From Neocallimastix lanati (nom. inval.) (taxonomy: Eukaryota > Neocallimastigomycota > Neocallimastigomycetes > Neocallimastigales > Neocallimastigaceae): a DNA stretch of 64,000 bases. A model generated the notes under the pieces. The model ran no database searches and was not told the DNA's origin. It was given only the letters and a program-made list of their open reading frames with translations. Numbering within the stretch: position 1 is the stretch's first letter; the number at the start of each line of letters is the position of its first letter. The DNA lies in the NCBI GenBank assembly GCA_016946835.1, contig JACVTC010000155.1, forward strand, positions 334,468 through 398,467. Reading direction: 5' to 3'. The position numbers were made by a program, and so were the translations under genes. This document shows positions 40,322-55,256 of this stretch, piece after piece.

Positions 40322-42544
40322 TATAATCTTTTTTTTTTATTTTATTTTATTTTATTTTATTTTATTAAATCTGTACTTTATATTCATATTTCTATTATTT
40401 TTTTATTTTATTTTATTTTATTAAATCTGTACTTTATATTCATATTTCTACTATTTATTTTATTTTATTTTATTTTATTTTATTTTATTTTATTTTATTT
40501 TATTATTATTATTATTACTATATATATATTTAATTATTTTTATTTTTATTTTTATTTTATTTAATTATTATATATATATATATTTATTATTATTATTATT
40601 TTTTTTATAAACTAATTTGTTAATATAATATATTATAAATATTCTTTATTAATATATTACTTTTATCATTTAAAGATACATCAATCACCAAAAATTCAGT
40701 CATATCATTAGCTGATTTATTGGCTACAAGATTTGGTTTAGAAACTTTGAATATAGAAAATACAGGAATTGTTAATGATGTAAATAAATATAAATATTTA
40801 ATAATTAATTATTATTGTTATTACTATTTTTTATTTTTATTTTTATTTTTATTTTTATTTTTATTTTTATTTTTATTTTTATTTTTATTTTTATTTTTAT
40901 TTTTATTTTTATTTTTATTTTTATTTTTATTTTTATTTTTATTTTTATTTTTATTCATATTCATATTCATATTCATATTCATATTCATATTCATATTCAT
41001 ATTCATATTCATATTCATATTCATATTCATATTCATATTCATATTCATATTCATATTATTATTATTATTATTATTATTATTTTTATTTTTTTTTTTTTTT
41101 TTATTTTTTTTTTTTTTATTTAATAAAAATATAAATAAATTAATTAATATATTTATATATGTATTATTTGAATATTATTTATTATAGGAATTAAAAATAT
41201 TGTTAAATAGTTTACTTCAAATAAAAACTCTTAGACATTTAAATATTGCAAATAATCCAAAGAGTAGTGAAGGTGTAAAATATATATCTTCATTTTTAAG
41301 AAAGGTAATAAATCCTTTCATTATATATATAGATAGTTAGATTTGTATAAATATATATATATATTATTTATTAAACTATTAAAATTTAAAACCATTAAAT
41401 TATTTTATTATTGTAATTATTGTTATTATTAAAACTAATTAATTATTTTTAAAATAAAAAATTATTTTAAGAATAAAAAACTTCGTAGCTTAAATATTTC
41501 AAAACTCTTTATTAATTGGGAATTAATCAGTTATTTATCCATTGCATTAGAAGGTAATACCTCATTAAAGTTACTTGTTATGAATGGATGTCAAGTTAAT
41601 TATCATGATTTTTTGAAAATGTTTGGTAAATATTAAATTAATAAAATCATTATTATTATTATTACATTATATATGAAAAAAAAAAAAAAAAAAAAAAAAA
41701 AGAAAAAATAAATAAATAAATAAATAAATAAATAAACAAATAAATTAAAAGATAGCTTTAATTAAACATTAAAAATTTTTTATATTATTATTTATGTAAA
41801 CTTAATTACCAATTATACTATTATAATTTTAATCTAAATTAAATTTTCATATTTTACTAAACTATATATATATATATATTTATTTTTGTTTAATTTCCAT
41901 AATTTTTTTATTTAAAAAATAGCCAAAGGTGTTCATAAATCAAAATTAAAGTACCTTTGTTTTAAAAATAATAAATTCAATAATGATTGTGGAGAAATGC
42001 TTGCTCATTTGATTAATCCATATATACCATTATTTAAATCACAAGATATGACAAGTACAAATGGATTAACCTATGTTAATTTAAGTAATTGTAGATTGAA
42101 GGTAATATATAAATTATTATTATCAAAATAATAAATAAATAAATAAATAAATAAATATTTATAAATATATTGATTAATATAATTTTTTTTTTATTTATTT
42201 ATTTATTTATTTATTTATAATTATTAATAAAAATATATTTAAAATATAAAATTATTATATATTAATAATTCTATATTTAATTTATATGTATTAATATACA
42301 CTTAATATAAATATTAATATCAATAATTGTTTTTTATTAATCATATAATTATGATTAATAAAATTATAATAATTAAAATAAATTATAATAATTATTATCA
42401 TCCTAATAATAGCCATGTTTCTATGCCTTCTCTAAAGGTTTAATAAATAACCCAACTTTAAAATATTTAATTATTAGAAATAATAATTTAGAACCCTCTG
42501 AATTATCAATATTATCTGAAATTTTGGTATGTTGATTAAAAAAA

Positions 42545-42578
<34 letters not shown>

Positions 42579-42903
42579 TTTTGTTTTATAAAAAATTTAA
42601 AAAGATCATTATTATAATTTTGTCTTCCCCTTTATTAATTAAAAATTTATAATAATTTTTAAATTTTTATTATAATAAATAATAATAATCTTTTTAAATT
42701 TAATATAATATAATATATATGTATATATATATATTTATTCGATAGATTCAAAATACAGAGTTAGAAGTTTTAGATATAAGTAAAAATAAAAAATTATGTT
42801 TGGATACCGAACAAGTTGTACAATTAAAGAATTCTTTAATTTCTAATGATACATTAACCGAATTATATATGGCTCAAACTGGATTGAATTCTGAAGGTAA
42901 AAA

Positions 42904-42934
<31 letters not shown>

Positions 42935-43042
42935 TAATATATATATATATTTTAAAAAAAATTATAAAAATTATATATATCCACATAATTTTTATAATTT
43001 TTTTCTATTTATATATATATCCACATAATTTTTATAATTTTT

Positions 43043-43084
<42 letters not shown>

Positions 43085-43766
43085 TAAAAAAAAAAAAAAA
43101 AAAAAATAAAGTATTGATATTAATATTTATAAATATATTTTTTCTATATATACTTATAATTAGGTGCTATATCTATAGCAGAAATATTCCCATTAAATAA
43201 GACCCTTCGTGTTCTTGATTTAAGATTAAATCCAATAGAAATTGCTGGTGTTGTAGCCTTATCTGTATCACTAAAGTTGAACCATACTATCACAAATTTA
43301 CAATTATCACAATTTATTATGCAAGATGAAAATGAAATAGAACCAGAATTCCAACGTATTCTTTATGATATCTTAATTTCTTGTAGTAGAAACATGTCAG
43401 CTAATCCATATGTAGAAAGATTGTTTTCAGAAGAATTTAAAAATATTGATATTGATCAATGCTCCTCACCAGTTGAATCTAATGAACGTTTTTATCAAAA
43501 ATTTTTATATACACCAAAAATCTTAATACAAAAGAATAGTAATAGTAGTTTAAGTACAAGAAGTTCTTCTGCCAACGGAAGTAGAAATAATTCAAATAAT
43601 AATAATAATAATAATTATGGTCAACGCTATCCTTCTACTAATGGTAATTCTAATTTACTTCCACCACAACAACCCTCTGATAATCATTCCTATAGTAGTA
43701 TGGATAATAATATAGATTTATCAGTAGATGATGAACAACTTAAAGTAAGTTTTAAAACAAAAACTA

Positions 43767-43804
<38 letters not shown>

Positions 43805-44148
43805 AAAAATTTTAAATCTTTTTTACATTTATTTATTTATTTATTTTATTTTATTTTTTAAATTTTATTTTATTATATTATATATAAAATTTTTTATTAT
43901 ATTATATTATATATATATAATTATAATTATTATTTATTTATTTTTTTAAAAAAAAAAAAATTAAATATATGTCATAAATCATCATTTATTATTTATAGCA
44001 TGATACTGAACTTGCTATCAAATTATCTAAAGAAGAAGAAGAAAATAGAAAATTAAAAGAAAATATTGAATCATTAAAAAATAATATTCAATTATTAGAA
44101 CAAATGGTAAATTCAGATAGTAGTGAAAAAGAAGTTCAATATGTAAGT

Positions 44149-44200
<52 letters not shown>

Positions 44201-44417
44201 CATATCATTTTATAGTTAATTCCAATATATTAATTTAAGAAATATACTTTTTTTTTTTTTTTTTTTAAAAAAATTTATTAACATTATTATAATTGTTATT
44301 AGATTGTTTTTGCTGAATGTGAAAAGAATTGTAAATTATTTGTTCAACGTATTATTGATGAATCAATAAAAGATGAAAAATTATCAAGTAAATATAACTT
44401 TTTATTTTTATTTTTAA

Positions 44418-44454
<37 letters not shown>

Positions 44455-45304
44455 TTTTTATAATTAATATATATTATATTTTTTTTTTCTTTATTAAAAA
44501 TAATAATAAATAATAATTTATTAATTTTTATTTATTTTTTATTTTTTTATTTTTTTATTTTTTTTATTTTTTCCATATATATATAAATATATATATATAT
44601 TATTTTATTTTTATTTTATTTTATTTATATTTTATTTTATTTATAATTTATTTTATTTATAATTTATTTTATTTATAATTTATTTTATTTATATTTTATT
44701 ATTATCATTATTATTATTTTTAATTTTTAATATAGGTGAAATATTGGCATTAAATGATAGATATACTGTGATAACAGAAAAATTAAAAGCAAAAGAAAAT
44801 CAACAGGAAACAACTAATAATTCATCATCTGGTATATACATATATATATATAATTATTATTAATAATCATTTATAAAAAAATTTTTTATATATTAATAAA
44901 TAATATTTAATTTTAAAAAAAAAAAAAAAAAATTTTTTTTTATCATAGAAGTTAAACCAGAATCTAATCCTCAAAATTCGGTAAATGAAACAAAGGTAGA
45001 AAATCCTACAAATAATAATAACAATAATGATAGTAACAATAGTAATAAAAATGAAAGTAATAATAATGAAAATGAAAATAAAAATAAAAATAATGACCAG
45101 AATAAAATAGAAGATACACAATCTGTAGATATGGTAATTATTATTATTAATATTATTATTATTATTATAATTTATTATTAAAACTTTTTAAAATAGTAAA
45201 ATTTATTAACCCTATTTTTATTTTTATTTTTTTATTAATAAAAATTATATATATAATAATAGATTATGGAAATTGATAACTTTTTAAATGAAAATACCAA
45301 ATAA
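38120..45304 (+). CDS. PPP1R37-like leucine-rich-repeat regulator of protein phosphatase 1 (14 exons)
   Basis: Exons: 38120-38447, 39042-40244, 40676-40779, 41188-41304, 41472-41625, 41923-42101, 42413-42526, 42746-42896, 43164-43744, 43999-44142, 44303-44387, 44736-44831, 44949-45133, 45263-45304. Total 3483 nt, 1160 residues, every junction in phase. Residues 1-235 are acidic and Asn/Ser-rich. IPKRVRFSFEDI (236-240 = KRVRF) is a PP1-docking RVxF motif. After a poly-Asn stretch (AAT codons at 39911-39972) comes LTPAQILKAYEIEWKRR. An LRR domain of ribonuclease-inhibitor type follows, ending AISIAEIFPLNKTLRVLDLR and VVALSVSLKLNHTITNLQL; the order (RVxF, linker helix, LRRs) and these blocks match animal PPP1R37. 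A coiled coil (exon 10) and an Asn-rich tail complete it. Likely tethers or inhibits PP1. Confidence 0.85.
40340..40510. repeat. Intronic TTTTA array with two copies of the 43-bp minisatellite core
   Basis: Within intron 2 of the PPP1R37-like gene, AAATCTGTACTTTATATTCA plus ATTTCT occurs twice (40366-40393 and 40424-40450), embedded in TTTTA repeats. It is the reverse complement of the tandem unit at 52.3-52.7 kb. Confidence 0.85.
40828..41058. repeat. Compound hexanucleotide microsatellite (TTTTTA)n-(TTCATA)n
   Basis: About 21 units of TTTTTA (40828-40953) switch abruptly to about 17.5 units of TTCATA (40954-41058), inside intron 3 of the PPP1R37-like gene. The long Leu/Phe, Ile/His and Met/Asn reading frames here are repeat translations. 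Confidence 0.95.
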
Positions 45305-47611
<2,307 letters not shown>

Positions 47612-50600
47612 AGAGTGAAACAGGTGACGGAACGTTGGGAATGGATAAGTTGGTAATTCGATCTTATGAACATTCTTATAAGTATTACGGTTAAATTCTT
47701 TCCAGTGAATCATGAATCCATGGTTATATTGATTCTTAATAAATTCTCCAAATAAGGATTTTTTAGTCTCTTCAAAGAATTCAATAACGTTAACTCTTGG
47801 ATATTATTCAACCATTTCTTGTTTCTTAATACCATTAGAACTACTATAGATGATGATATTTTGACTCTTTGAAGCATAATTTCATCATTAAGGAGTTCAT
47901 AACATCCATTCTATTATTATTATTATTATTACTATTGCTATTATTACCATTGAGATTCTTCATAAGGATTAAGACATCATCCAGCGAAAGTACTTCACCC
48001 TTCTTAAATTCCTTATCAAGAGAGCTAAGGAAAATATTCTTTTTTTTAATTTTGAAAGAGACGATGATGGTTGCTTTTCATACCATGATGGAATTTCTTC
48101 CAAGGAAGTTCGAATTAAGGAAAGAGTAGCACTGAAAGATAATCCACTACTAGTTAACTAAACCGATCAATTCACCAAATCCATAACCAGCATAGGTTGT
48201 TTTACTTCCATTATCCTTAAGAATAAGGAATTCATTAAGTTTTTGTAGACTGTAGTAGAAGGAAAGTACAAGTACTTGACCTTGAAGAATTTCCACCGTT
48301 TCTTTCTTTTCTTGAATCACCTTCTTTAAGGTAAGACGGTCCTCCACTTGTTGAATGCAGGATTCAAAGGATTCCTTAAAGATCTTTTTGGTGGAGCAAA
48401 GATCGTCAATGATGGAATAAAGTTTTCCTGGTATCTTTGTCATATCCTTTATTTCAATATAGACTTCAAGATTTTGAGTAATTCCATTACCATTTCTATT
48501 ACCATTTTCAATTTGATCAATTTTCAGTGGATGATACTTTCTCGTTGTATTGGTTCAATTTTTTCTCAAGTTCTTGAGTAGCATTCTTACCACTGACACC
48601 AATTCTATAATCAAAGTGTTGACGACCAACATTAGAAGTATAACAGAGATTTTCAATATTTTCTTCTTTATATTCCATCATTTCTAATAGATTTAAATAA
48701 TTTTCACAAGATTCTATTAATGCAGATGGATTCTTTGCACTAATGGTTAAAATGTGATCCTCTTCACTATCCTTATTTTTATTTTGACCTTGACCTTGAC
48801 TTTGACTTTGACTTTGACTTTTTTCTTGTTAGGTATAAGTATTGGCAGTTTCTGTTTCTGTTTCTTTTCTTTTTTTGTTTCTGCTTCTTTTTCTAGTATA
48901 TATTCTTGAAGAATGACATGAACAACACTACCCTGTAAACCTAAAGAGTAAACTTGAGCCATACGAGGCTTATTTTCCTTCATTTCCCATGGAATTTTTT
49001 TAGAAGCAATTTGAATTGGAACTGAATTTCTGGATTTAAGGTATTGAAATGTAAATTCTTTGGAATGAATTTATGATACATTGCTAAAATAACCTTTAGC
49101 GATACCAGCTAAACCAGCGGCTTCATTTGTATGACCGATATTGGTCTTCACGCTACCGACGACCAATGGATTTTCTTGAGAGTGACTACCGGCATAAACT
49201 TGATTTAAGGCATTCATTTCAATGGCATCACCAAGAGGGGTACCGGTACCATGAGCTTCAACATATGGAATATCAGAGGGTTGAATACCTGCAAAATGAA
49301 GCGCTTTCTTCATGTTAAGTGCTTGATCAATCAGAGGAAGAAACACTAATAGATTGTCTGATACCACTTTGACCACTGCTTGTACCTAAGATGACAGAAA
49401 GTATATTATCCTGATCACGGACGGCATCCTCATATCGCTTCACAAAATAAAAGTGACGCAATCCTCCGCTGGGGCAAAACCATCCGCATCCTTATCAAAA
49501 GTGGCGCAACGACCATGAGGAGAAGTCATTCTAAACGATACTGGTTTCATGATAGATTTCAGAGGAGTACATCTATTTAACACCGGAGACAATAGATAAG
49601 TCACAATCACCATGCTGAAGGGGACGACATGTGCTGTGAAGAGCGGAGGCACCAGTAGAACAGGAAGTATCCATGGTGAAGGAAGGACCAAAGAGTTTAT
49701 AGAAGTAACTGAGACGACCGACAATACTACTTGGAGTGGAGTGAGCCCCCACTGGAAGCGACAAATTTTTTTTTTTTTTTTTTTTTCAATAGGTCTTGAT
49801 AGTCATGATCATCATTAATACTGACAAAGACTCCCCGTACTAGTATTTTCTAAGGTATTTGGAGGAATACCCGAATTTTCTAAAGCTTCCCAACTACTCT
49901 AGAAACATACTTATATACTTTCCAGATTTTGGACTACGAATCCAGATATCGTTGGTTTTGTAGTATCTTCTACCGTCGATTTCAATGAAAAGTGAATCTG
50001 CTTCAGAATCAATTCTATAACCCGGAATTGGGGAGTTGTAGAATTCACCCTTTTCGGCCTTTCTGAAATAACCAGAAATAAGGAAAGAAGAGTGACAATA
50101 CAATTCACCAATATTTGGTTCATCCTCATTTAATGGCTTTAAGTAAAAGTCATACCATGGACATCTAGTGAAGTAAGTTTCTTCACCTGGAAGAATTTCT
50201 GAAGTCATATCAGAATAGGATACTAAATTAGCGTCAGTGGAACCATATTCATTAACAATGATATGATTAAAATTAAATTCTTCTTGGAACCATTTAGCTA
50301 AACTTTCATTTAAAGGAGAACCAAAGTGAATGGATGTCTTGATCTCATGAATGCTTTCCATTCTGGACATTTAGGATGATTATTTTCAAATAATTTTTTA
50401 ATTTCAGCGTACTACTTAAAATAAAATAAATTAAATTAAATTAAATTAAATTTAATTATATTAAATTAAATTGTAGAAATAAAAATGTAAAGTACAGATT
50501 GAATAAAATAAAATAAAATAAAATAAAAATTAAAAATAAATGAAATATTGAAAAAAAAAAAATATTTTTTTTTTTTTTTTTTTTTTTTTTGAGTGGTATA

Positions 50601-51296
50601 TAATAATTTTTAATGAATATTAGTGTTATCTTTAGAATATAATATTATAAATAAACATTTAAATATATATATTATAATATATTATTATTGTTATGGATGG
50701 TACAACGATTATACCAAAGAGCGAAACAGATTAATTGATAATGAGGAGTATCATTTACCGATAAGGCCAACTCTACTAAAAGGAGGCAAATCAAATTTCC
50801 TTTTGATTACGTAAGCTGCAGCCTTTACTAATTTACCATATTCACCGAAAGGTACTGTTAACCAAGGAGAAGGATAATCTTTATGTGGTACACCATGAAA
50901 TGGTAAAGGTAATAATTTTTCTTTTGTAACAGTTGCAATATTATCCTTTGGACAAGTGAAACGAATATCTAATTTTTTTTGAAATGTTTTTGCTTTCACT
51001 ACCTTTAAACTTTTTTTTTTTTTTTTATTTTTATTATTGTTTTATATGTTTATATGTTATATAAATAATAATAATAATAATAATAATAATATATATATAT
51101 CATTATTTAAAATAGAAAATTTATAAAGAAATTTAAATGGTTTAAAAAATATATATATAAATATATAATTCATAATTATCTATCAATTCATTTCTACTTT
51201 ATTTCCTTTTAAATATATTTAATAAATATTACTTACAATAATTCATCTTCTCCATGATAAAAGAAATCTTCTTCTTTTATTCCACTATCCCTATCT
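47612..51296 (-). pseudogene. Wrecked NRPS/PKS hybrid gene (A - KS - AT fragments)
   Basis: Minus-strand remains, 5' to 3'. A likely leader exon (51290-51237) joins in phase to an adenylation N-terminus (near 51005-50751). An A-domain core follows at 50370-49895 (NEYGSTDANLVSYSD, GELYCHSSFLISGYFRK, YYKTNDIWIRS). A ketosynthase (about 49885-48960) has its active Cys in GPSFTMDTSCSTG and its histidines in [13 protein letters not shown] and [14 protein letters not shown], then a YSLGLQGSVVHVILQEY linker. Acyltransferase pieces (48760-48150) end in AGYGFGELIGL, where GHSLGE is expected, so the catalytic Ser is absent. An IELPTYPF end lies near 47650. Multiple frameshifts, in-frame stops, a poly-T insertion (49769-49789) and loss of the A C-terminus, carrier and KS N-terminus at about 49900 make it non-functional. 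Intact relatives would assemble a polyketide-peptide metabolite. Confidence 0.85.
50472..50530. repeat. Single diverged copy of the 43-bp minisatellite core, then AAAATA units
   Basis: GTAGAAATAAAAATGTAAAG plus TACAGATTGAATAAAATA matches the tandem unit at 52.3 kb. It lies in an intron-like gap of the PKS pseudogene. Confidence 0.8.
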
Positions 51297-52248
51297 AATG
51301 TTTTATCAATAAATAATTTTGAATAAATAAATATTTTTTTAAATTAGAATTGTTTTTAAAATAAATAAATATAATTAAATCTTATAAAATATTATTGTTA
51401 TTATTATTTTTTTTTTAGTTTTTAGTTTTTTTAGTTTTTGTTCTGTTTTATTTTGTATTTATTATTATTATTATTTTATAATAATAAAATATTAGTTTAA
51501 TGTAATAATAATATATATTGAATAGTGGTTTAAAATAGATATAATAATATTCTAAAATTCCACTTTTATATTCTATCTCTCTATTATTTTATTAGTAATA
51601 AAAGATAAAAAAAAAAAAATAGAAATAATAATAAAAAATAAATATATATATATTTTTTCTTTTTACTTCATAATAATATGAAAATTTTCGAGTATATTAT
51701 ACGATAGCATAGAGAAAAAGATGAAATATATTAAAAAAAAATAAAATAAAATAAAAAAAAAAAAAATTATTTTTAATATATTTTTAATAAAAATTTAATA
51801 TATCAAATATTTTAAAATGAATAAAATTAAATAATGAATATTTCTAATTTTTTTTATTTCTCATGCTTTTCCTATTATATATTGTAAAAAATTTATCTAA
51901 TGTAACTTTCATCATCACTAAAATTATCAATTTAAATAGTTTTATTTAACTAATGTTCATATAATGAAGCAATAGTTATAAATCAGTCCATTGTCAATTT
52001 TAAAATTTTTATTTTTTTATATTTGAATAGAAATGAAATATATTTATTTATTTATAATTCATTTATTTTTTTATTTTTTAGTTAATATTTTTCATATTTT
52101 TTTTTAAACTTTTAAAGTTTTATTATGATAGATTATATTATTATTATTATTTTTTTTTTTTAGTTTTTTCTTAGTTTTATTTAATTTCATAAAAACATTC
52201 AATTTAAAATAAAATTAAATAAAAAAAATAGATTTATAAGAAACTAAA
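51297..52248. other. AT-rich intergenic DNA, no gene seen
   Basis: Homopolymers and TTATT microsatellite only; probably the former promoter side of the PKS pseudogene. Confidence 0.7.
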
Positions 52249-52700
52249 TAAAATAAATAGTAGAAATATGAATATAAAGTACAGTAGAAATATGAATATA
52301 AAAAACAGATTGAATAAAATAAATTAGTAAAAATATGAATATAAAAAACAGATTGAATAAATTAAATTAGTAAAAATATGAATATAAAAAGTAGATTGAA
52401 TAAAATAAATTAGTAAAAATATGAATATAAAAAACAGTTTGAATAAAATAAATTAGTAAAAATATGAATATAAAAAACAGATTGAATAAAATAAATTAGT
52501 AGAAATATGAATATAAAAAACAGATTGAATAAAATAAATTAGTAGAAATATGAATATAAAAAACAGATTGAATAAAATAAATTAGTAGAAATATGAATAT
52601 AAAAAACAGATTGAATAAAATAAATTAGTAGAAATATGAATATAAGGTGTCAATTTAAAATACAATAAATAAGTAGAGATGTAAAAAGTAAAGTTCAGAT
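52249..52700. repeat. 43-bp tandem minisatellite, about nine to ten copies
   Basis: TAGTAGAAATATGAATATAA plus AAACAGATTGAATAAAATAAAT repeats with a 43-bp period; unit starts are 52325, 52368, 52411, 52454, 52497, 52540, 52583 and 52626, with earlier partial units at 52258 and 52284. Variation is limited to a few sites (AGTAG/AGTAA, ACAGA/GTAGA). Confidence 0.97.
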
Positions 52701-52858
52701 TTAAAATATACAATATTTATTTTCACCATTCAAAAAAAAAAAAAAAAAAAAAAAATTTAAATTAATTTTTCAGAAGGTTACACAAAAATCAAAACAAATG
52801 CATTTTAATTTAAATTTTTATACAAATTAATGGATTATACAAAAATTAAAAAAAAATT

Positions 52859-52894
<36 letters not shown>

Positions 52895-53270
52895 AAAAGG
52901 GAAAAAAGAAAGAATGAATGAATGAATGAAAGAATGAGAAAAAAATGACAGAAAGAAAAATAATGGAAAAAAAAATCTTTTTTAATATTGGCTTATAGGA
53001 ATTATGAAAATAATTATTTATTTTATATCATTATATAAACCACCTTTTTAAAAATTTATGATAAAAGATATTTAAAAAAATGAGTAAAATATTCTTTTGT
53101 TAAACTAACAGAAAAAAAAAAAAAAAAAAAGTCTAGTTGATAAATTGGTTACAAGTATATTCTTTTTTTTTTACATAATCATATAAATACAAATATTTAT
53201 ATAACCTAAGAGTTAACTTTAATTCTTATTTATATGATGGGTAAATAAAAAAAAAAAAAAATCAATTAGA
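52701..53270. other. AT-rich spacer between opposed minisatellite blocks
   Basis: Poly-A and GAATGAATGA tracts (52912-52929); no gene seen. It separates the direct block at 52.3-52.7 kb from the inverted block at 53.3-53.5 kb. Confidence 0.7.
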
Positions 53271-53285
53271 TCCCTATTTATTTCA

Positions 53286-53520
53286 TTATATTTTATTCAA
53301 TCTGTACTTTATATTCATATTCTGGTTTCTATTATATTTTATTCAATCTGTACTTTATATTCCTATTTCACTATTTATTTTATTCAATTTTTTTATTATA
53401 TTCATATTCTAGTTTCTATTATATTTTATTTATTTTTTTTAATCTGTATTTTAGTTAAATTCATATTTCAACTATTTATTTTATTCTATCTGTACTTTAC
53501 ATTTGTATTTCTAAGTCTTT
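53286..53520. repeat. Inverted, diverged block of the same minisatellite
   Basis: ATTCAATCTGTACTTTATAT plus TCATATTC is the reverse complement of the 52.3-kb unit and recurs at about 53295, 53341, 53440 and 53485 with more divergence. Confidence 0.9.
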
Positions 53521-53699
53521 ATTTAATTTTATCGTTATTTTTTTAGTGATTTTTGAAAAATATCAAATATATATATATTTATATATATATATATATAATA
53601 TTGTATATAAAGTGAATTTCTTTTTAATTAAAGTATCCTACTTTTTATTTTATTTTTATATTTTTTTTTATTTAAAAATAAAATAAATATTTAAATTAT

Positions 53700-54218
53700 C
53701 TATTTAAATTTAAATAATTATTTATTATTTATTTATTATTATTTATTATTTATTATTTATTATTTATTAATAAATACTCTTTTTATTATTTATTATTTAT
53801 TATTTATTATTTATTTATTATTATTTATTATTCATTAATAAATACTCTTTTTTATTATTTATTATTTATTATTTATTAATAAATACTCTTTTTATTATTT
53901 ATTATTTATTATTTATTATTTATTATTTATTATTTATTATTTATTATTTATTATTTATTATTTATTATTTATTATTTATTATTTATTAATAAATACTCGT
54001 TATTATTATTTATTATATATTATTTATTATTTATTATTTATTATTTATTATTTACTATTTATTATTTATTATTTATTATTTATTATTCAATTATTTATTA
54101 TTATTTATTATTTATCATTTATTATTTATTATTTATTATTTATTTATTATTTATTATTATTATTTATTATTTATTATTTATTATTTATTATTTATTATTC
54201 ATTATTAATTATTTATTA

Positions 54219-54258
<40 letters not shown>

Positions 54259-54290
54259 TAATTATTCAATTATTTATTATTATATTAAAA
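53700..54290. repeat. TTATTTA array with TTTATTAATAAATACTC punctuation
   Basis: Same organisation as the 35.5-kb array; the punctuation motif occurs near 53766, 53833, 53875 and 53986. Confidence 0.95.
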
Positions 54291-54306
54291 ATTGATAGGA
54301 TGAATT

Positions 54307-54310
<4 letters not shown>

Positions 54311-54342
<32 letters not shown>

Positions 54343-54701
54343 GACTGAAGTCTTTGGTCTTCCCCATATAGTAATATGGGTGTATGATTAACTGCCATAC
54401 CGGTACGGCGTCGACGCTCTCAACTCCCCATAAGCAAAGAAACTCCATATAGAAGCACCCTACGCGATCCTCGAGGGAAAGCAGAGCCAACTATAGGTGG
54501 CGTCCTTGCCATCCCAGAGGAGCTGGACACTGTAAATCCTCTCAGACAAGGCTTACGCAATGGGATTCTTATAGTGTTAGAAATATAGAAAACTTAGAAT
54601 GTATACCTACCTGAGTATCGTTTAACCCCTAACCTTTCACGCAAAACCCAAAGGGAAAAATCGTGAAGATATGATACTTGTGGGGGTCGATCCAGAGACC
54701 T
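54311..54701 (-). mobile_element. SINE-like retroposon, copy 2, with target-site duplication
   Basis: On the minus strand it starts TAGGTCTCTGGATCGACCC (near 54701), runs about 360 bp and ends ..GACTTCAGTCTA plus a poly-A tail (54311-54341 as poly-T). Direct repeats AGGATGAATTAAAT flank it at 54297-54310 and 54702-54715, extendable to 16 bp. This is the hallmark of LINE-machinery retroposition. GATCGACCC near the 5' end fits the Pol III B-box consensus GWTCRANNC, but no A-box is seen upstream, so the copy may be 5'-truncated inside a tRNA-like head. No coding capacity. Copy 1 is at 2409-2750. Confidence 0.85.
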
Positions 54702-54810
54702 AGGATGAATTAAATTTAATGAATTTTTATAATTTTTATAATTAATTTTTTATTTGTGGTCCAAAAAAAACGAATTCTTTTTTCTCTTTGAATGGGAATA
54801 GATCAAACCT

Positions 54811-55085
54811 TATTTATTAATAAAAAATAATTAAACTCTGATTATTTATTAATAAAAAATAATTAAACTCTGATTATTTAGTAGTAAAAAATAATTAAAC
54901 TATGATTTAAGAAATTGAAAAATTTAAAAAGAATTAAATCTATAATTAAATTTAATTATACAATTAAAAATTTATATACTAATTAAATTTAATTATTATA
55001 TAAATTTTTAATTATATAATTAATTATTTATTTAAATTATTTTTTTACTATTAAATAATCAGAGTTTAATTATTTTTTATTATAA
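54811..55085. repeat. Three 32-bp direct repeats facing one inverted copy (foldback)
   Basis: Units at 54811-54842, 54843-54874 and 54875-54906 read TATTTATTAATAAAAAATAA plus TTAAACTCTGAT. The reverse complement occurs at about 55045-55083, and the DNA between them (54930-55030) is itself an imperfect palindrome around 54985. No coding capacity. Confidence 0.75.
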
Positions 55086-55256
55086 TTAAATTTTATTTAT
55101 TTAAATATTTTTTATTTATTTAAATTATTTTTTATTTATTTAAATTTAAATCTATAAAAAATTCAATCTACCCATAAAAATGAAGAAATAAAAATTTTTT
55201 CTTTCAATTAAATTAATTAAATAATTAAAAAAAAATAAAAAATTTCCTTTTATATT

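Noticed and set aside
40815-41123. Open frames of Phe/Leu, Ile/His and Met/Asn or Lys/Asn dipeptides
   Set aside because: They are translations of the hexanucleotide microsatellite in an intron.
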